From positions 1 to 51,300 of the forward strand of contig NZ_OMPS01000020.1 of assembly GCF_900313035.1 (NCBI RefSeq): a stretch of 51,300 bases of DNA, given 5' to 3'. A model generated the notes under the pieces. It was not told the origin of the DNA. It was given only the letters and a program-made list of their open reading frames with translations, and searched no databases. Numbering within the stretch: position 1 is the stretch's first letter; every line of letters begins with the position of its first letter. Shown here piece after piece: positions 32,883 to 42,163 of the stretch. A program made the translations under genes and the position numbers. The DNA is from Ruegeria sp. EL01 (GTDB lineage: Bacteria; Pseudomonadota; Alphaproteobacteria; Rhodobacterales; Rhodobacteraceae).

Positions 32883-33878
32883 ATGAAGTTCACTTTTGGC
32901 GCAATTCTTGGCGTATGCAGTGCACTCGTCGTCAATCAGGCAAGCGCGGAATCGGCGATCATCTACGACTTGGGCGGAAAGTTCGACAAATCGTTCAATG
33001 AAAGCGCACACAACGGCGCTTTGCGGTATGGCGAAGCAAGCGGCAACTCATTCTCCGAATTCGAACTTCAGTCCGAAGCGCAACGTGAGCAAGCGCTGCG
33101 ACGGTTTGCGCAGCGTGGACACAATCCGATCATCACGGCGGGGTTTTCGTTCCAATCCGTTCTTGAAGTTGTTGCCGATGATTTCCCTGACACGAACTTT
33201 GTCGCGATAGACACTGTGGTGGACAGGCCAAATGTTCGCTCGGTCGTTTTCCGCGAGCACGAAGGATCTTACCTGGTGGGAATTCTGGCTGCAATGGCAA
33301 GTGAATCGGGAACGATCGGCTTTGTGGGCGGGATGGATATCCCCTTTATCCGTCGGTTCTCCTGCGGCTATGTCCTGGGTGCCCGTTCGGTTAACCCGGA
33401 TGTCGATGTCATCCAGAACATGACCGGGACAACTGCGGCAGCCTGGAACGATCCGGTGCGCGGTGGTGAGCTGACCAAAACCCAGATATCGGAGGGTGCC
33501 GATGTCGTTTACCACGCTGCCGGTGGCACCGGGCGTGGCGTCCTTCAGGCTGCGGACGATGCGGGCATTTTGGGCATCGGTGTCGATAGCAACCAGAACT
33601 ACCTGCATCCTGGAAGCGTTCTTACATCCATGGTCAAGCTTGTTGATGAAGCAGTATTCGCAGCCATGAGCGACGGAGATGCTGGTGGTGAGTTCTCGAC
33701 CGGGATCGTCTCGCTTGGCGTCGACAACGGTGGTGTGTCTTATTCACTGGACGAGCACAACGCTGATCTGATCTCGGATGAGATGAAAGCTGCTGTATCT
33801 GCAGCCGAGGCGGCAATCGTAAGTGGTGACCTTGAGGTCCATGACTTCATGACCACAACGTCTTGCCCAGCGTCCTGA
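32883..33878 (+). CDS. BMP-family nucleoside-binding protein (PnrA-like)
   Basis: This 331-residue protein has a signal peptide (FGAILGVCSALVVNQASAES, cleavage after ASA). The family signature at the mature start is IIYDLGGKFDKSFNESAHNGA. The typical FIAID equivalent is NFVAIDTVVDRPNVRSVVFREHEGSYLVG, and GIGVDSNQNYLHPG is near the second ligand loop. Solved homologues bind purine nucleosides such as inosine and guanosine. A strong SD (GGGAGGA) precedes the ATG. It is the first gene of a four-gene importer operon with ATPase and two permeases. Confidence 0.9.
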   Translation: MKFTFGAILGVCSALVVNQASAESAIIYDLGGKFDKSFNESAHNGALRYGEASGNSFSEFELQSEAQREQALRRFAQRGHNPIITAGFSFQSVLEVVADDFPDTNFVAIDTVVDRPNVRSVVFREHEGSYLVGILAAMASESGTIGFVGGMDIPFIRRFSCGYVLGARSVNPDVDVIQNMTGTTAAAWNDPVRGGELTKTQISEGADVVYHAAGGTGRGVLQAADDAGILGIGVDSNQNYLHPGSVLTSMVKLVDEAVFAAMSDGDAGGEFSTGIVSLGVDNGGVSYSLDEHNADLISDEMKAAVSAAEAAIVSGDLEVHDFMTTTSCPAS

Positions 33879-33885
33879 ACCGACT

Positions 33886-35448
33886 ATGGAAGCCGAAAGC
33901 GAAAAGGCCTGGCATCACGATGCCGAGCCCGCACTGAAGCTCAAAGGGATTTCGAAGAGCTTTGGCCCGGTAAAGGCCAATGTCGATATCGACTTGAGCG
34001 TTGCCAAAGGCGCCATCCACGGGATCGTTGGCGAAAACGGTGCGGGCAAATCCACACTCATGTCGATCCTTTATGGCTTTTACAAAGCCGACAAGGGCGA
34101 AATATTCATTGACGGAAAACAGATTGAAATCCCCGACAGTAATACGGCAATCGCTGCGGGCATCGGAATGGTGTTCCAGCACTTTAAACTAGTCGAAAAT
34201 TTCACTGTACTGGAAAACATCATCCTTGGTGTCGAGTCCGGTGGATTGCTGGCGCCTTCGCTTGATCAAGCCAGAAAGACGCTGGCAGAGCTGGCAGACG
34301 AATACGAACTTCAGGTTGATCCTGAGGCGAAAATAGAAGACCTGTCGGTTGGTGCGCAGCAGCGTTTAGAGATTCTCAAAGCGCTCTATCGTAAAGCAAA
34401 TATTCTGATCCTTGACGAACCAACTGGTGTTTTAACACCAACAGAAGCTGATCATCTGTTCCGGATCTTACGAAACCTGAAGGAACAGGGAAAGAGCATA
34501 ATTCTGATCACGCACAAGCTGCGAGAAATCATGGACGCGACCGACACCGTGTCGGTGATGCGTCGTGGCGAAATGACTGACACGGTCGCTACCAAAGATA
34601 CGTCGCCCGAGGGTCTGGCGGAGTTGATGGTTGGCCGAAAGGTCTTGTTAAAGGTGGACAAGGCCCCCGCCAACCCCGGCAAGAATATTCTGAGCGTGCG
34701 AAATCTGAATGTGACGGACGGTCAGGGCGTTGCCCGGCTCAAAGGCATTGACCTCGATATTCGCGCGGGCGAGATTCTGGGAATTGCCGGCGTTGCCGAC
34801 AATGGGCAATCCGAACTATTGCAAGTGCTTGGAGGCATGCGGACGGCCGAGGGGACGATCGCGCTTAACGGCAAGGAAATCGATCTCTCTCTCGGCGATC
34901 AGGGTCGTTCTCGTCGGCAGATCGGGATATCGCATGTTCCCGAAGACCGGCACCGAATGGGCATGATTATGAGCTTCAGCGCCTGGGAAAACTCGGTGTT
35001 CGGCTATCATAACGAACCAGAATACTCACGACCGTTAGGCCTCGCCAATCAAATAGCAATACAGAACACATCGCGGAACGAGTTTGAAAGATACGACATC
35101 CGCCCGCGCAACATAGACCTAACCGCGACATTCTTCTCTGGCGGCAATCAGCAGAAAGTCGTCATCGCCCGAGAGGTTGAAAGAAACCCGGATCTTCTTC
35201 TGATCGGTCAGCCAACCCGTGGCGTTGATATCGGCGCGATTGAATTCATCCACAAGCAGATTGTGAAGCTCCGGGATCAGGGAAAGGCTATTCTGCTGGT
35301 TTCTGTTGAACTTGAAGAAATCTTGTCTCTGTCCGATCGCGTGGCCGTCATGTTCGAAGGCACGATCTCGGGCGAACGGGTAACAAGCGAAACGGATGTA
35401 AATGACCTTGGCCTCTTGATGGCCGGAATGGGCGAGGCGACGACATGA
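33886..35448 (+). CDS. nucleoside ABC importer ATPase (double ABC)
   Basis: This 520-residue protein has two ABC domains, as in RbsA/YufO-type importers. The first has Walker A GENGAGKST, signature LSVGAQQR and Walker B ILILDEPTGVLTP. The second has a degenerate Walker A (GIAGVADNGQSELLQ), signature FSGGNQQKVVIAREV and Walker B LLLIGQPTRGVDIG. The first site should hydrolyse ATP; the second lacks the Lys. It follows the binding protein by 7 bp and overlaps the permease by 4 bp (ATGA). Confidence 0.92.
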   Translation: MEAESEKAWHHDAEPALKLKGISKSFGPVKANVDIDLSVAKGAIHGIVGENGAGKSTLMSILYGFYKADKGEIFIDGKQIEIPDSNTAIAAGIGMVFQHFKLVENFTVLENIILGVESGGLLAPSLDQARKTLAELADEYELQVDPEAKIEDLSVGAQQRLEILKALYRKANILILDEPTGVLTPTEADHLFRILRNLKEQGKSIILITHKLREIMDATDTVSVMRRGEMTDTVATKDTSPEGLAELMVGRKVLLKVDKAPANPGKNILSVRNLNVTDGQGVARLKGIDLDIRAGEILGIAGVADNGQSELLQVLGGMRTAEGTIALNGKEIDLSLGDQGRSRRQIGISHVPEDRHRMGMIMSFSAWENSVFGYHNEPEYSRPLGLANQIAIQNTSRNEFERYDIRPRNIDLTATFFSGGNQQKVVIAREVERNPDLLLIGQPTRGVDIGAIEFIHKQIVKLRDQGKAILLVSVELEEILSLSDRVAVMFEGTISGERVTSETDVNDLGLLMAGMGEATT

Positions 35449-36554
35449 ACTCAAATATACCCAAGTGGGTAGATATTGGCCTGATTCCTGGCCTCAACTT
35501 GCTGATCGCCTTCGCTCTGGCGGGAATTGGCGTACTGGTTGTTGGTGAAAGTCCTTATCGGGCACTGACCATCCTGCTGCAGGGTGCATTGGGATCAAGC
35601 TATGGGATTGGGTATACCCTGTTTTACGCCACCAGCTTCGTGTTCACGGGGCTTGCAGTTGCAGTTGCGGCGCACGCCGGCCATTTCAATATCGGTGGGG
35701 AAGGTCAGGCGGGCGTTGGCGGTATCGGTGTGGCCCTGATCTGTCTGAGTTTCCTAGGCGATAGCCATTGGCTTTTGGTGTTTCCGATTGCGGTGCTTGC
35801 AGCAGTGGCGTTCGGTGTTGCCTGGGCTTTTGTGCCTGCATATCTGCAAGCTAGGCGTGGCAGCCACATCGTGATCACGACAATCATGTTCAATTTCATC
35901 GCGGCGGCATTGTTGGTCTACCTTCTCGTCAACGTTCTGAAAGTTGAAGGAACGCTGGCCCCGGAAAGCCGACGCTTTGGAGAAGGCGCCCGCATTCCGC
36001 AAATGAATGAAGTCGGCTCGTGGTTCGGCCTGCAACTTGCCAGTACGCCATGGAACATTTCGTTCTTCGTGGCAGTGGCGGCTTGCGTCTTCACATGGCT
36101 GCTCATCTGGAAATCCAAGCTCGGTTACGAAATGCGCGCATTCGGCGCCTCGGCAGAAGCCGCCGTTTATGCCGGTATCAGCCCCTTCAAGATTACCATG
36201 GTTGCGATGACAATCTCGGGCGCGATGGCAGGCATGATGGCGTTGAATACTGTCATGGGCGAAAGCCAGCGTCTGATTCTTGACGCTGTGCAGGGTGCAG
36301 GATTCGTCGGAATTGCCGTGGCACTTATGGGGCGATCTCATCCGGTTGGGATTTTTCTGGCGGCGGTTCTGTTCGGCATTCTTTTCCAAGGTGGGGCCGA
36401 GCTTGCTTTTGAGATGCCTGCAATCAACCGGGATCTGATCGTGATGATCCAGGGCCTCGTGATCCTCTTCACGGGTGCGCTTGAAAACATGATCAGATGG
36501 CCGATTTCGTCGTTCTTCGATTTTCGAGCAACCGCGAAGGAAGCCGCCCAATGA
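35445..36554 (+). CDS. nucleoside ABC importer permease 1
   Basis: This 369-residue permease of the branched-chain/ribose/BMP type has about ten hydrophobic segments. The conserved N-terminal loop is HAGHFNIGGEGQAGVGGIGVAL, and the coupling segment is GFVGIAVALMGRSHPVGIFLAAVLFG. Its ATG overlaps the ATPase stop. It pairs with the next gene, also overlapped by 4 bp, to form the channel. Confidence 0.9.
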   Translation: MNSNIPKWVDIGLIPGLNLLIAFALAGIGVLVVGESPYRALTILLQGALGSSYGIGYTLFYATSFVFTGLAVAVAAHAGHFNIGGEGQAGVGGIGVALICLSFLGDSHWLLVFPIAVLAAVAFGVAWAFVPAYLQARRGSHIVITTIMFNFIAAALLVYLLVNVLKVEGTLAPESRRFGEGARIPQMNEVGSWFGLQLASTPWNISFFVAVAACVFTWLLIWKSKLGYEMRAFGASAEAAVYAGISPFKITMVAMTISGAMAGMMALNTVMGESQRLILDAVQGAGFVGIAVALMGRSHPVGIFLAAVLFGILFQGGAELAFEMPAINRDLIVMIQGLVILFTGALENMIRWPISSFFDFRATAKEAAQ

Positions 36555-37522
36555 GTTTTGAACTGATCATTCAATTGACGGATTCGACAATCCGACTCAC
36601 TACTCCTCTTCTCTTGGCATGCCTCGCTGGGATGTATTCCGAGCGGTCGGGTGTCTTTGACATTGGTCTGGAAGGTAAAATGCTGGCCGGCGCTTTTGGT
36701 GCCGCCGCCGTTGCTGCGGTGACGGGATCGGCCTGGATAGGGCTTATGGCCGGAATGGGTGTCAGCGTGTTTTTTGCAATCATTCACGGCTTTGCAGCGA
36801 TCACGTTGAGAGCCAACCAGATCATCTCGGGCGTCGCTGTCAACGTTCTTGCGGCAGGAATGTCGGCCTTCATTGGCCAGAACTGGTTTAAGATGGGAGG
36901 CCAGACCCCACAATTGTCGGGCTCTGGGCGATTCAACGAGATCTCGCTTCCGCTTGCGGAAACACTGTCCGGTGTCCCGGTGCTGGGGGCGATCTATTCC
37001 GACCTGATTTCAGGCCACAACATACTGACCTATGCCGCGTTTGTTGCTGTGCCGTTGTCCGCCTGGGTCTTGTTCAAGACACGTTACGGATTGCGACTGC
37101 GCGCCGTTGGCGAAAATCCTGGTGCTGTTGACACGGCGGGTATTTCGGTCGAACGCCAGCGTTTCTCGGCCGTGCTGATATGCGGTGTTCTTTGCGGGAT
37201 GGCAGGTGCGTATCTGTCACTGGGCACCTCGGCAGCTGGTTTTGTGCGGGATATGACTGCAGGAAAGGGCTATATTGCTCTGGCAGCATTAATATTTGCA
37301 AAATGGACGCCAAAGGGTGCGCTTCTTGCGTGTATGTTGTTTGGGTTTCTGGAAGCCATCGGAAACAAGTATCAGAGCATCACGATCTTTGATCTGTTCG
37401 TGGTGCCGGTTCAGTTTATGCAAGCCCTGCCATACATCCTGACTGTGGTCATTCTGGCCGGATTTGTCGGCAAAGCCGTCCCTCCGAAATCTGGCGGTGT
37501 TCCCTACATAAAAGAAAGGTAG
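36551..37522 (+). CDS. nucleoside ABC importer permease 2
   Basis: This 323-residue permease has the signature LAGMYSERSGVFDIGLEGKMLAGAFGAAA of the second BMP-importer permease. A second characteristic segment is GLRLRAVGENPGAVDTAGISV, and GYIALAALIFAKWTPKGALLACMLFGF follows. The ATG at 36551 overlaps the preceding stop (ATGA); the frame extends upstream to 36497 but that part lies within permease 1. A terminator follows 19 bp after the stop, ending the operon. Confidence 0.9.
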   Translation: MSFELIIQLTDSTIRLTTPLLLACLAGMYSERSGVFDIGLEGKMLAGAFGAAAVAAVTGSAWIGLMAGMGVSVFFAIIHGFAAITLRANQIISGVAVNVLAAGMSAFIGQNWFKMGGQTPQLSGSGRFNEISLPLAETLSGVPVLGAIYSDLISGHNILTYAAFVAVPLSAWVLFKTRYGLRLRAVGENPGAVDTAGISVERQRFSAVLICGVLCGMAGAYLSLGTSAAGFVRDMTAGKGYIALAALIFAKWTPKGALLACMLFGFLEAIGNKYQSITIFDLFVVPVQFMQALPYILTVVILAGFVGKAVPPKSGGVPYIKER

Positions 37523-37541
37523 CCGACCTCCTCCCAACTTC

Positions 37542-37570
37542 GGTCCAAGCATTGCTTGGACCGTTTTTTT
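37542..37570 (+). terminator. Rho-independent terminator of the nucleoside importer operon
   Basis: GGTCCAAGC-ATT-GCTTGGACC is a perfect 9-bp stem with a 3-base loop, followed by GTTTTTTT. It lies 19 bp after the permease 2 stop, so the importer operon ends here and the phosphatase gene has its own promoter. Confidence 0.92.
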
Positions 37571-37880
37571 GTCAGAACCCCACAAGTTGAATGCAAAAGG
37601 CTCCATGAGAATGCGGGCCCGTCTCCCGCAATAATCAACCCCTATTGGTGATAGCCTATTGATATTTCCACAGGAAACTAAACTGCCACAAAATCATTCT
37701 CGCTAACGTCAAATTCGTTCCTTTGGTAGCGGTGACGCTGGGGCTAGGGGGAACCCGCCAAGCCTCTGCATATATTGGATATTCCTGAACTATCAGGGTC
37801 TGAGAGATGTTTGGCGATCTGAGGTCAGGTTTAGCGAATGAACCGCAGGAACTTAAAAAGATCAGGGAGAAAGCTGAGCG
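37571..37880. other. 310-bp gap upstream of alkaline phosphatase
   Basis: There is no gene. It should hold the phosphatase promoter; GGGAGAAAGC serves as SD just before the ATG at 37881. A stretch ACTGCCACAAAATCAT near 37681 vaguely recalls a Pho box but matches poorly. I see no hairpin that would make a convincing riboswitch. Confidence 0.4.
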
Positions 37881-39494
37881 ATGAAACACAAACTACTGTC
37901 AGGAAATGCCATCTTAGGAATGACTGCCGCCGCGATGATCGGTGCGGTTGCTCCTCAGGCGGCCATAGCTGAAAGGACCAAGAATCTTATTCTGATGATC
38001 GGCGACGGAATGGGGCCGCAACAGATCGGATTGCTTGAACTGTACGCCCGGGAAGCGCCGGATTCCAAGTACAATGGAAATCCGACCGCGATCACGAAAT
38101 TTTCCGACGAAGGAATTCTTGGATTTTCGCTGACCAATCCGCACGATGCGTTGGTCGTGGATTCCGCATGTTCGGCCTCGCACCTTGCCCTGGGCATTGA
38201 CGCTCCGCTGGAGGCGGTTGGCATAGATGCCAATGGCGATCCATATGAAACCATTCTCGAAATGGCACAGCGGTTGGGTAAGTCAACCGGACTTGTGTCA
38301 GACACGCGAATTACACATGCGACGCCGGCAGCCTTTGCCGCGCATCAACCGCACAGAAGTCTGGAAAACGAAATTGCTGTGGATATGCTGGGGGTTGGCC
38401 CCGACGTGATGTTGTCCGGCGGCTTGCGGTACTTCGTTCCAGCTTCCGTGAACGACAAAGGCGATGCCTATGAGGCATTGAAGGAGCGTACCGGCGGAGG
38501 CTTCAGGTTAAGTTCAAAACGCAAAGATGAACGTAACCTTTTGGAAGAAGCCGAAAATCTGGATTACACTGTTGTCCACACTCTTAATCAGATGAACGAT
38601 GCGCAAGACGATGGTAAGCTGCTCGGATTGTTTGCAAATTCGGCAATGATGGACGGAATTGCATATTCCCGGTCCGCCAATGAACCGGGACGCGAGCAGC
38701 CGTCGCTTCGCGAAATGACCATGAAAGCGCTGGATATCCTTAGCCAGGACGAAGACGGTTTCTTCCTTATGGTTGAAGCCGGCCAGATCGATTGGGCATC
38801 GCACAACAATGATCCAGGCACATTGCTTCATGAGCTTTTGAGATTCGACGAGGCTATCGAGTACGTCTATGAATGGGTGCAGGGGCGTGACGACACAGTT
38901 GTAGTTGTGACCGCTGACCATGAAACCGGTGGATTTGGGTTCAGCTATTCGATCGCAGACTTGCACGAACCGACTGAACTTCCAGGGTCGGTGTATGCCG
39001 GGCGCTCATTTGATCGCAACTTCGACTATGCGCGCAAGGAAATTCTCAGCAAGCTTTACAAGCAATCGGACGATTGGTTTGGCCTGTGGCTTGGCTTCCT
39101 CCGCAAGGATAAAGCCGATCAGACCCCTGAGAACCTGATGGAGCTGGTGAATTCTCACAGCGAATTCAAGATCGATCTGGAAGACGCGAAGGCGATAATG
39201 GCAAAGCAGCCCAATCCATACTTCTCGGAGGGGCACGTCTTCGCGGGTCAGGAAACGCTTCCAAAAATCGCCGACTATCAGGCGTTCTATATGGTGACAC
39301 TTGGAACCCACGCTGCCTTGATCAGCCGGCAAATGGCGGATCAGACAAATATCACCTGGGCAACCGGGGGGCACACCCATACGCCGGTCAATGTCATTGC
39401 GTGGGGGCCTGAGGAAACCATTGATCCGTTTAGTGGCGCCCTGCATCACGTCGAAGTTGGGGCGTTGATGAAGGACATCATCTCGGGCGAGTAA
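37881..39494 (+). CDS. periplasmic alkaline phosphatase (PhoA superfamily)
   Basis: This 537-residue protein has a signal peptide (LSGNAILGMTAAAMIGAVAPQAAIAE, cleavage after AIA). Metal and catalytic sites read in order: LILMIGDGMGPQQ, VVDSACSASHLALG (phosphorylated Ser; usual form D-S-A-A-S), DTRITHATPAAFAAH, EAGQIDWASHNND, VVTADHETGGFG, and GGHTHTPVNV. It strips phosphate from exported or environmental phosphomonoesters. Between a nucleoside importer and adenosine deaminase, nucleotides are the natural substrate to propose. The usual second Ala of the Ser motif is Cys. Confidence 0.9.
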   Translation: MKHKLLSGNAILGMTAAAMIGAVAPQAAIAERTKNLILMIGDGMGPQQIGLLELYAREAPDSKYNGNPTAITKFSDEGILGFSLTNPHDALVVDSACSASHLALGIDAPLEAVGIDANGDPYETILEMAQRLGKSTGLVSDTRITHATPAAFAAHQPHRSLENEIAVDMLGVGPDVMLSGGLRYFVPASVNDKGDAYEALKERTGGGFRLSSKRKDERNLLEEAENLDYTVVHTLNQMNDAQDDGKLLGLFANSAMMDGIAYSRSANEPGREQPSLREMTMKALDILSQDEDGFFLMVEAGQIDWASHNNDPGTLLHELLRFDEAIEYVYEWVQGRDDTVVVVTADHETGGFGFSYSIADLHEPTELPGSVYAGRSFDRNFDYARKEILSKLYKQSDDWFGLWLGFLRKDKADQTPENLMELVNSHSEFKIDLEDAKAIMAKQPNPYFSEGHVFAGQETLPKIADYQAFYMVTLGTHAALISRQMADQTNITWATGGHTHTPVNVIAWGPEETIDPFSGALHHVEVGALMKDIISGE

Positions 39495-39517
39495 CTATCT
39501 CACTGGAAATCTGATGG

Positions 39518-39535
39518 GCGGCACTTGTCTGCCGC
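39518..39535 (+). promoter_or_regulatory. hairpin between phosphatase and adenosine deaminase genes
   Basis: GCGGCA-CTTGTC-TGCCGC is a 6-bp GC-rich stem in the 47-bp gap, ending 6 bp before the deaminase ATG. No T-run follows, so it is not a strong terminator. It could affect translation of the deaminase, whose start lacks a clear SD. Confidence 0.3.
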
Positions 39536-39541
39536 TCATCC

Positions 39542-40597
39542 ATGTCGTCAAAGGTTGGCGATTTTTCATTTGAACACGAGCTTAGCCACAGAATGACAGA
39601 ACGAATTCCCATGGCAGAAATTCATGTGCATCTTGAGTGCACAGTAACGCCGGAACGCGCGGGTTTGCTGGCGAAAAAGAATGGGATCACTTTGCCCGAT
39701 TCAGCGTTCGGGCCATCTGGCGATTTTCACTACGTAGACTTCGCAGATTTCCTTCGGCTGACAGAAATTGTCAGTGAATGCATTCGCACCGAGCAGGATT
39801 ACTACGACATTACTGCGGATTACCTGACAAGCGCGGCAGATTGTGGTGTGATTTATCAGGAGTTGATCTATTGGCCGGAATTGGCCGCTCGCAACGGATT
39901 GACGTCTGAGGCGGCGTTGGCGGGTATTAAGCAGGCCGTCCGCGATGTCGAAGAAAAATCAGGTCTGACCACGCTCCTGCAGGCTGTCATGGTTAGGCAT
40001 GATGGCCCTGAGGCAGCGGAATCTGTAGCTACGTGGGCCGCAAATTTAGATGAGCCATTGCTGCGTGGTGTAAACCTTGCCGGCAATGAGGTCACGCACG
40101 GCCCAGAACTCTTTACTCGTGCCTTCGCGATCGCCCGGCAGGCCGGTCTGGAATGTATCATTCATGCGGGGGAAGCCGTGGGCCCGGAAAGCATTCGTGC
40201 GGCCTTGAATGTTACCGGCGTTTCTCGCATTGGCCACGGTGTCCGGGCGGTCGAAGACCCGGCGTTGGTCGAAGAGTTGGTTGAAAGAGGCGTGACGCTG
40301 GAAGTGTGTCCAAGTTCAAATATCTGGACTGGTGTATTTGATGACCTCAAAAATCATACGTTGCGTCAGTTGTTTGATGCCGGTGTCAAGGTGACCTTGA
40401 ATTCGGACGACCCCCCTTACTTCTTTTCTACCATTGATGAGGAATATGACATCGCCCGCGAGACGTTTGGGTTCTCGGATGCGGAACTGCTCGATTTGAC
40501 GCACAACGCCATACTTGCCGGAATGCTGAGCAACGACGAAAGGATGCCGCTATTGAATGAAGTAGATGACTACCGACAGAAACTTTCGATCGGATAA
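39542..40597 (+). CDS. adenosine deaminase-family enzyme
   Basis: This is a 351-residue ADA-type amidohydrolase. The metal site is MAEIHVHLECTVTPE (two His; usual H-x-H-L-E-G-T, here Cys instead of Gly). Substrate and metal residues follow in CIIHAGEAVGPESI, RIGHGVRA, and LNSDDPPYF (the D-D pair). It converts adenosine, or a relative such as deoxyadenosine, to the inosine form. A later start at 39593 (MTERIPMAEIHV) is possible and closer to the family length. It lies between phosphatase and purine nucleoside phosphorylase, matching the pathway order. Confidence 0.87.
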   Translation: MSSKVGDFSFEHELSHRMTERIPMAEIHVHLECTVTPERAGLLAKKNGITLPDSAFGPSGDFHYVDFADFLRLTEIVSECIRTEQDYYDITADYLTSAADCGVIYQELIYWPELAARNGLTSEAALAGIKQAVRDVEEKSGLTTLLQAVMVRHDGPEAAESVATWAANLDEPLLRGVNLAGNEVTHGPELFTRAFAIARQAGLECIIHAGEAVGPESIRAALNVTGVSRIGHGVRAVEDPALVEELVERGVTLEVCPSSNIWTGVFDDLKNHTLRQLFDAGVKVTLNSDDPPYFFSTIDEEYDIARETFGFSDAELLDLTHNAILAGMLSNDERMPLLNEVDDYRQKLSIG

Positions 40598-40826
40598 ATG
40601 TTCACACAATTATCGCCATGGACGATGCAATGCTGAGCATGACCTGTCTCCTATCTACTTCCTTTCGTGTGTCGATGCTTGCTAGACAACAAGTAGCGCG
40701 TCAGGTTGGCGGCTGCCCTCGGGTGTTGCGGTGGTCATTGGTCGGCAGGAAGCAGGGCATTCTTTATCGGCTCGAACCACCTTCTGGCGTCCTGTGCTTC
40801 AATTTCAACTCAAAAGGAACCTTACC

Positions 40827-41642
40827 ATGAGCTTGTCAAATGCCGTTGGGCTGATCCGCAGCAAAATCCAGATCGACACCATCGACGTCGCCTTGATTCT
40901 TGGCTCGGGTCTTGGCGCCTTTGCTGACCAGGTCGACGGTGCGTGCATCGATTACGCGGATATCCCAGGCTTCCCCCATGCCGGTGTGTCCGGCCACTCG
41001 CCGAAGCTGGTGATCGGAAAGCTCGGCAACGCCGATGTCGCTATCTTTGGTGGACGGATGCACTATTACGAAAAAGGCCAGGCCGATGTCATGCGCTTCC
41101 CCCTAGAAGTCGTCGCGGAACTTGGCGCTTCAGAAGTGATCCTGACGAACTCCGCCGGATCGGTACGCGAAAACATCCAGCCCGGAGAGTTGATGCAAAT
41201 CGTTGATCACCTGAACTTCTCGGGTCTCAACCCGCTGATCGGCGAAGGCACAGACAAGCGGTTCGTGGGCCTCTCCGAGGCCTACGATCCGGGCATCGCC
41301 AACGCTCTGCAAGTCGCTGCAGAAACAGTGGGCGAGCCTATGCACCAGGGCGTTTATACATGGTTTTCTGGTCCCTCGTTTGAAACGCCAGCCGAAATCC
41401 GGGCCACACAGGTTCTGGGCGGCGATGCGGTTGGCATGTCCACGGTGCCGGAGGTTATTCTGGCGCGATTCCTGGGACTAAGGGTCGGTGCGATCTCCGC
41501 CATAACCAACATGGGGGCGGGGATGAGCAACGAAAGCCTGAGCCACGAGTACACCAAGAACATGGCCCCGATCGGCGCGGTCAAACTCAGTGCGATCCTG
41601 ACCGAGTACTTCCGGACCTATCAGCCAGCCGGAGCAGATTGA
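40827..41642 (+). CDS. purine nucleoside phosphorylase
   Basis: This is a 271-residue trimeric-type (class II) phosphorylase. Phosphate-site segments are ALILGSGLGAFA, VSGHSPKLVIG and FGGRMHYYEKG. The substrate site is TNSAGSV and GVYTWFSGPSFETPAEIRATQVLGGDAVGMSTVPE, with AITNMGAGM supplying the Asn that recognises 6-oxopurines. It therefore favours inosine and guanosine over adenosine, in line with the deaminase upstream. The start at 40827 was chosen over 40731 by family length; an SD-like AAAAGGAA precedes it. It yields hypoxanthine or guanine and ribose 1-phosphate. The preceding 229 bp has no gene. Confidence 0.9.
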   Translation: MSLSNAVGLIRSKIQIDTIDVALILGSGLGAFADQVDGACIDYADIPGFPHAGVSGHSPKLVIGKLGNADVAIFGGRMHYYEKGQADVMRFPLEVVAELGASEVILTNSAGSVRENIQPGELMQIVDHLNFSGLNPLIGEGTDKRFVGLSEAYDPGIANALQVAAETVGEPMHQGVYTWFSGPSFETPAEIRATQVLGGDAVGMSTVPEVILARFLGLRVGAISAITNMGAGMSNESLSHEYTKNMAPIGAVKLSAILTEYFRTYQPAGAD

Positions 41643-41883
41643 ACCACGCAGTGAACCTTCCTGATCGTCCTCAATTCCGTCGGGATCGGGGGCACCCGAT
41701 GCGGCTGAGATTGGCGACGGGAGCGCTGCCGTGGTGCGCCAAATCTCTCAGGCTTGCTTCAAAGACTGCTGTGACAGACTTGGATTGCGCCAAGGTCCGC
41801 TACACTTATCCAACTTGGCTCGAATGGGGTCTGCGAAAGTGGCAAACCTGACCGTACCAGAGTATCCGTCCGATGAGGACGCC

Positions 41884-42147
41884 TCATTCGTAGATTTTCC
41901 CAGCCATGAGCATTTGCGCTGCCCGTTTCCAAGGATTTGATGTTTCTGTCTGACTGTCGTGTGCCCACGCTGTTGCTGCATCCAAGAATGCGTTGATCGT
42001 CGTGTTCTCCCATCCGTTTGCAGCGGGGGAGTATGGGCTGGAGGGATTGGCGTTCTCTTTGACTCGGCTGTCTTCGAAGTCAGCAGCCAGTGCTTTTACA
42101 AAACGGATAAAGGTGGCTTCGTCTTCTACGCAGTCGCATAGCGACAT
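41884..42147 (-). CDS. small DUF7660-like protein
   Basis: This is an 87-residue acidic protein. DEATFIRFVKALAADF, then SSPYSPAANGWENTTINAFLDAATAWAHDS, and a final WKRAAQMLMAGKIYE fit the DUF7660 pattern (E-x-x-x-x-F-x-x-A-x-x-x-W and x-G-K-I-Y-E at the end). The function is unknown. The frame extends upstream to 42267, but that part overlaps the IS66 tnpC remnant. I take the ATG at 42147, with 42174 as an alternative. Like many members it probably arrived as a mobile single gene. Confidence 0.65.
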   Translation of the reverse strand: MSLCDCVEDEATFIRFVKALAADFEDSRVKENANPSSPYSPAANGWENTTINAFLDAATAWAHDSQTETSNPWKRAAQMLMAGKIYE

Positions 42148-42163
42148 CAGTTCTATGTCGTCC

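Noticed and set aside
37670..37700. Pho box before the alkaline phosphatase
   Set aside because: Only one half resembles the consensus and the spacing is wrong.
37700..37880. Purine riboswitch before the phosphatase gene
   Set aside because: I could not find the paired loops or the conserved junction; only irregular hairpins are present.
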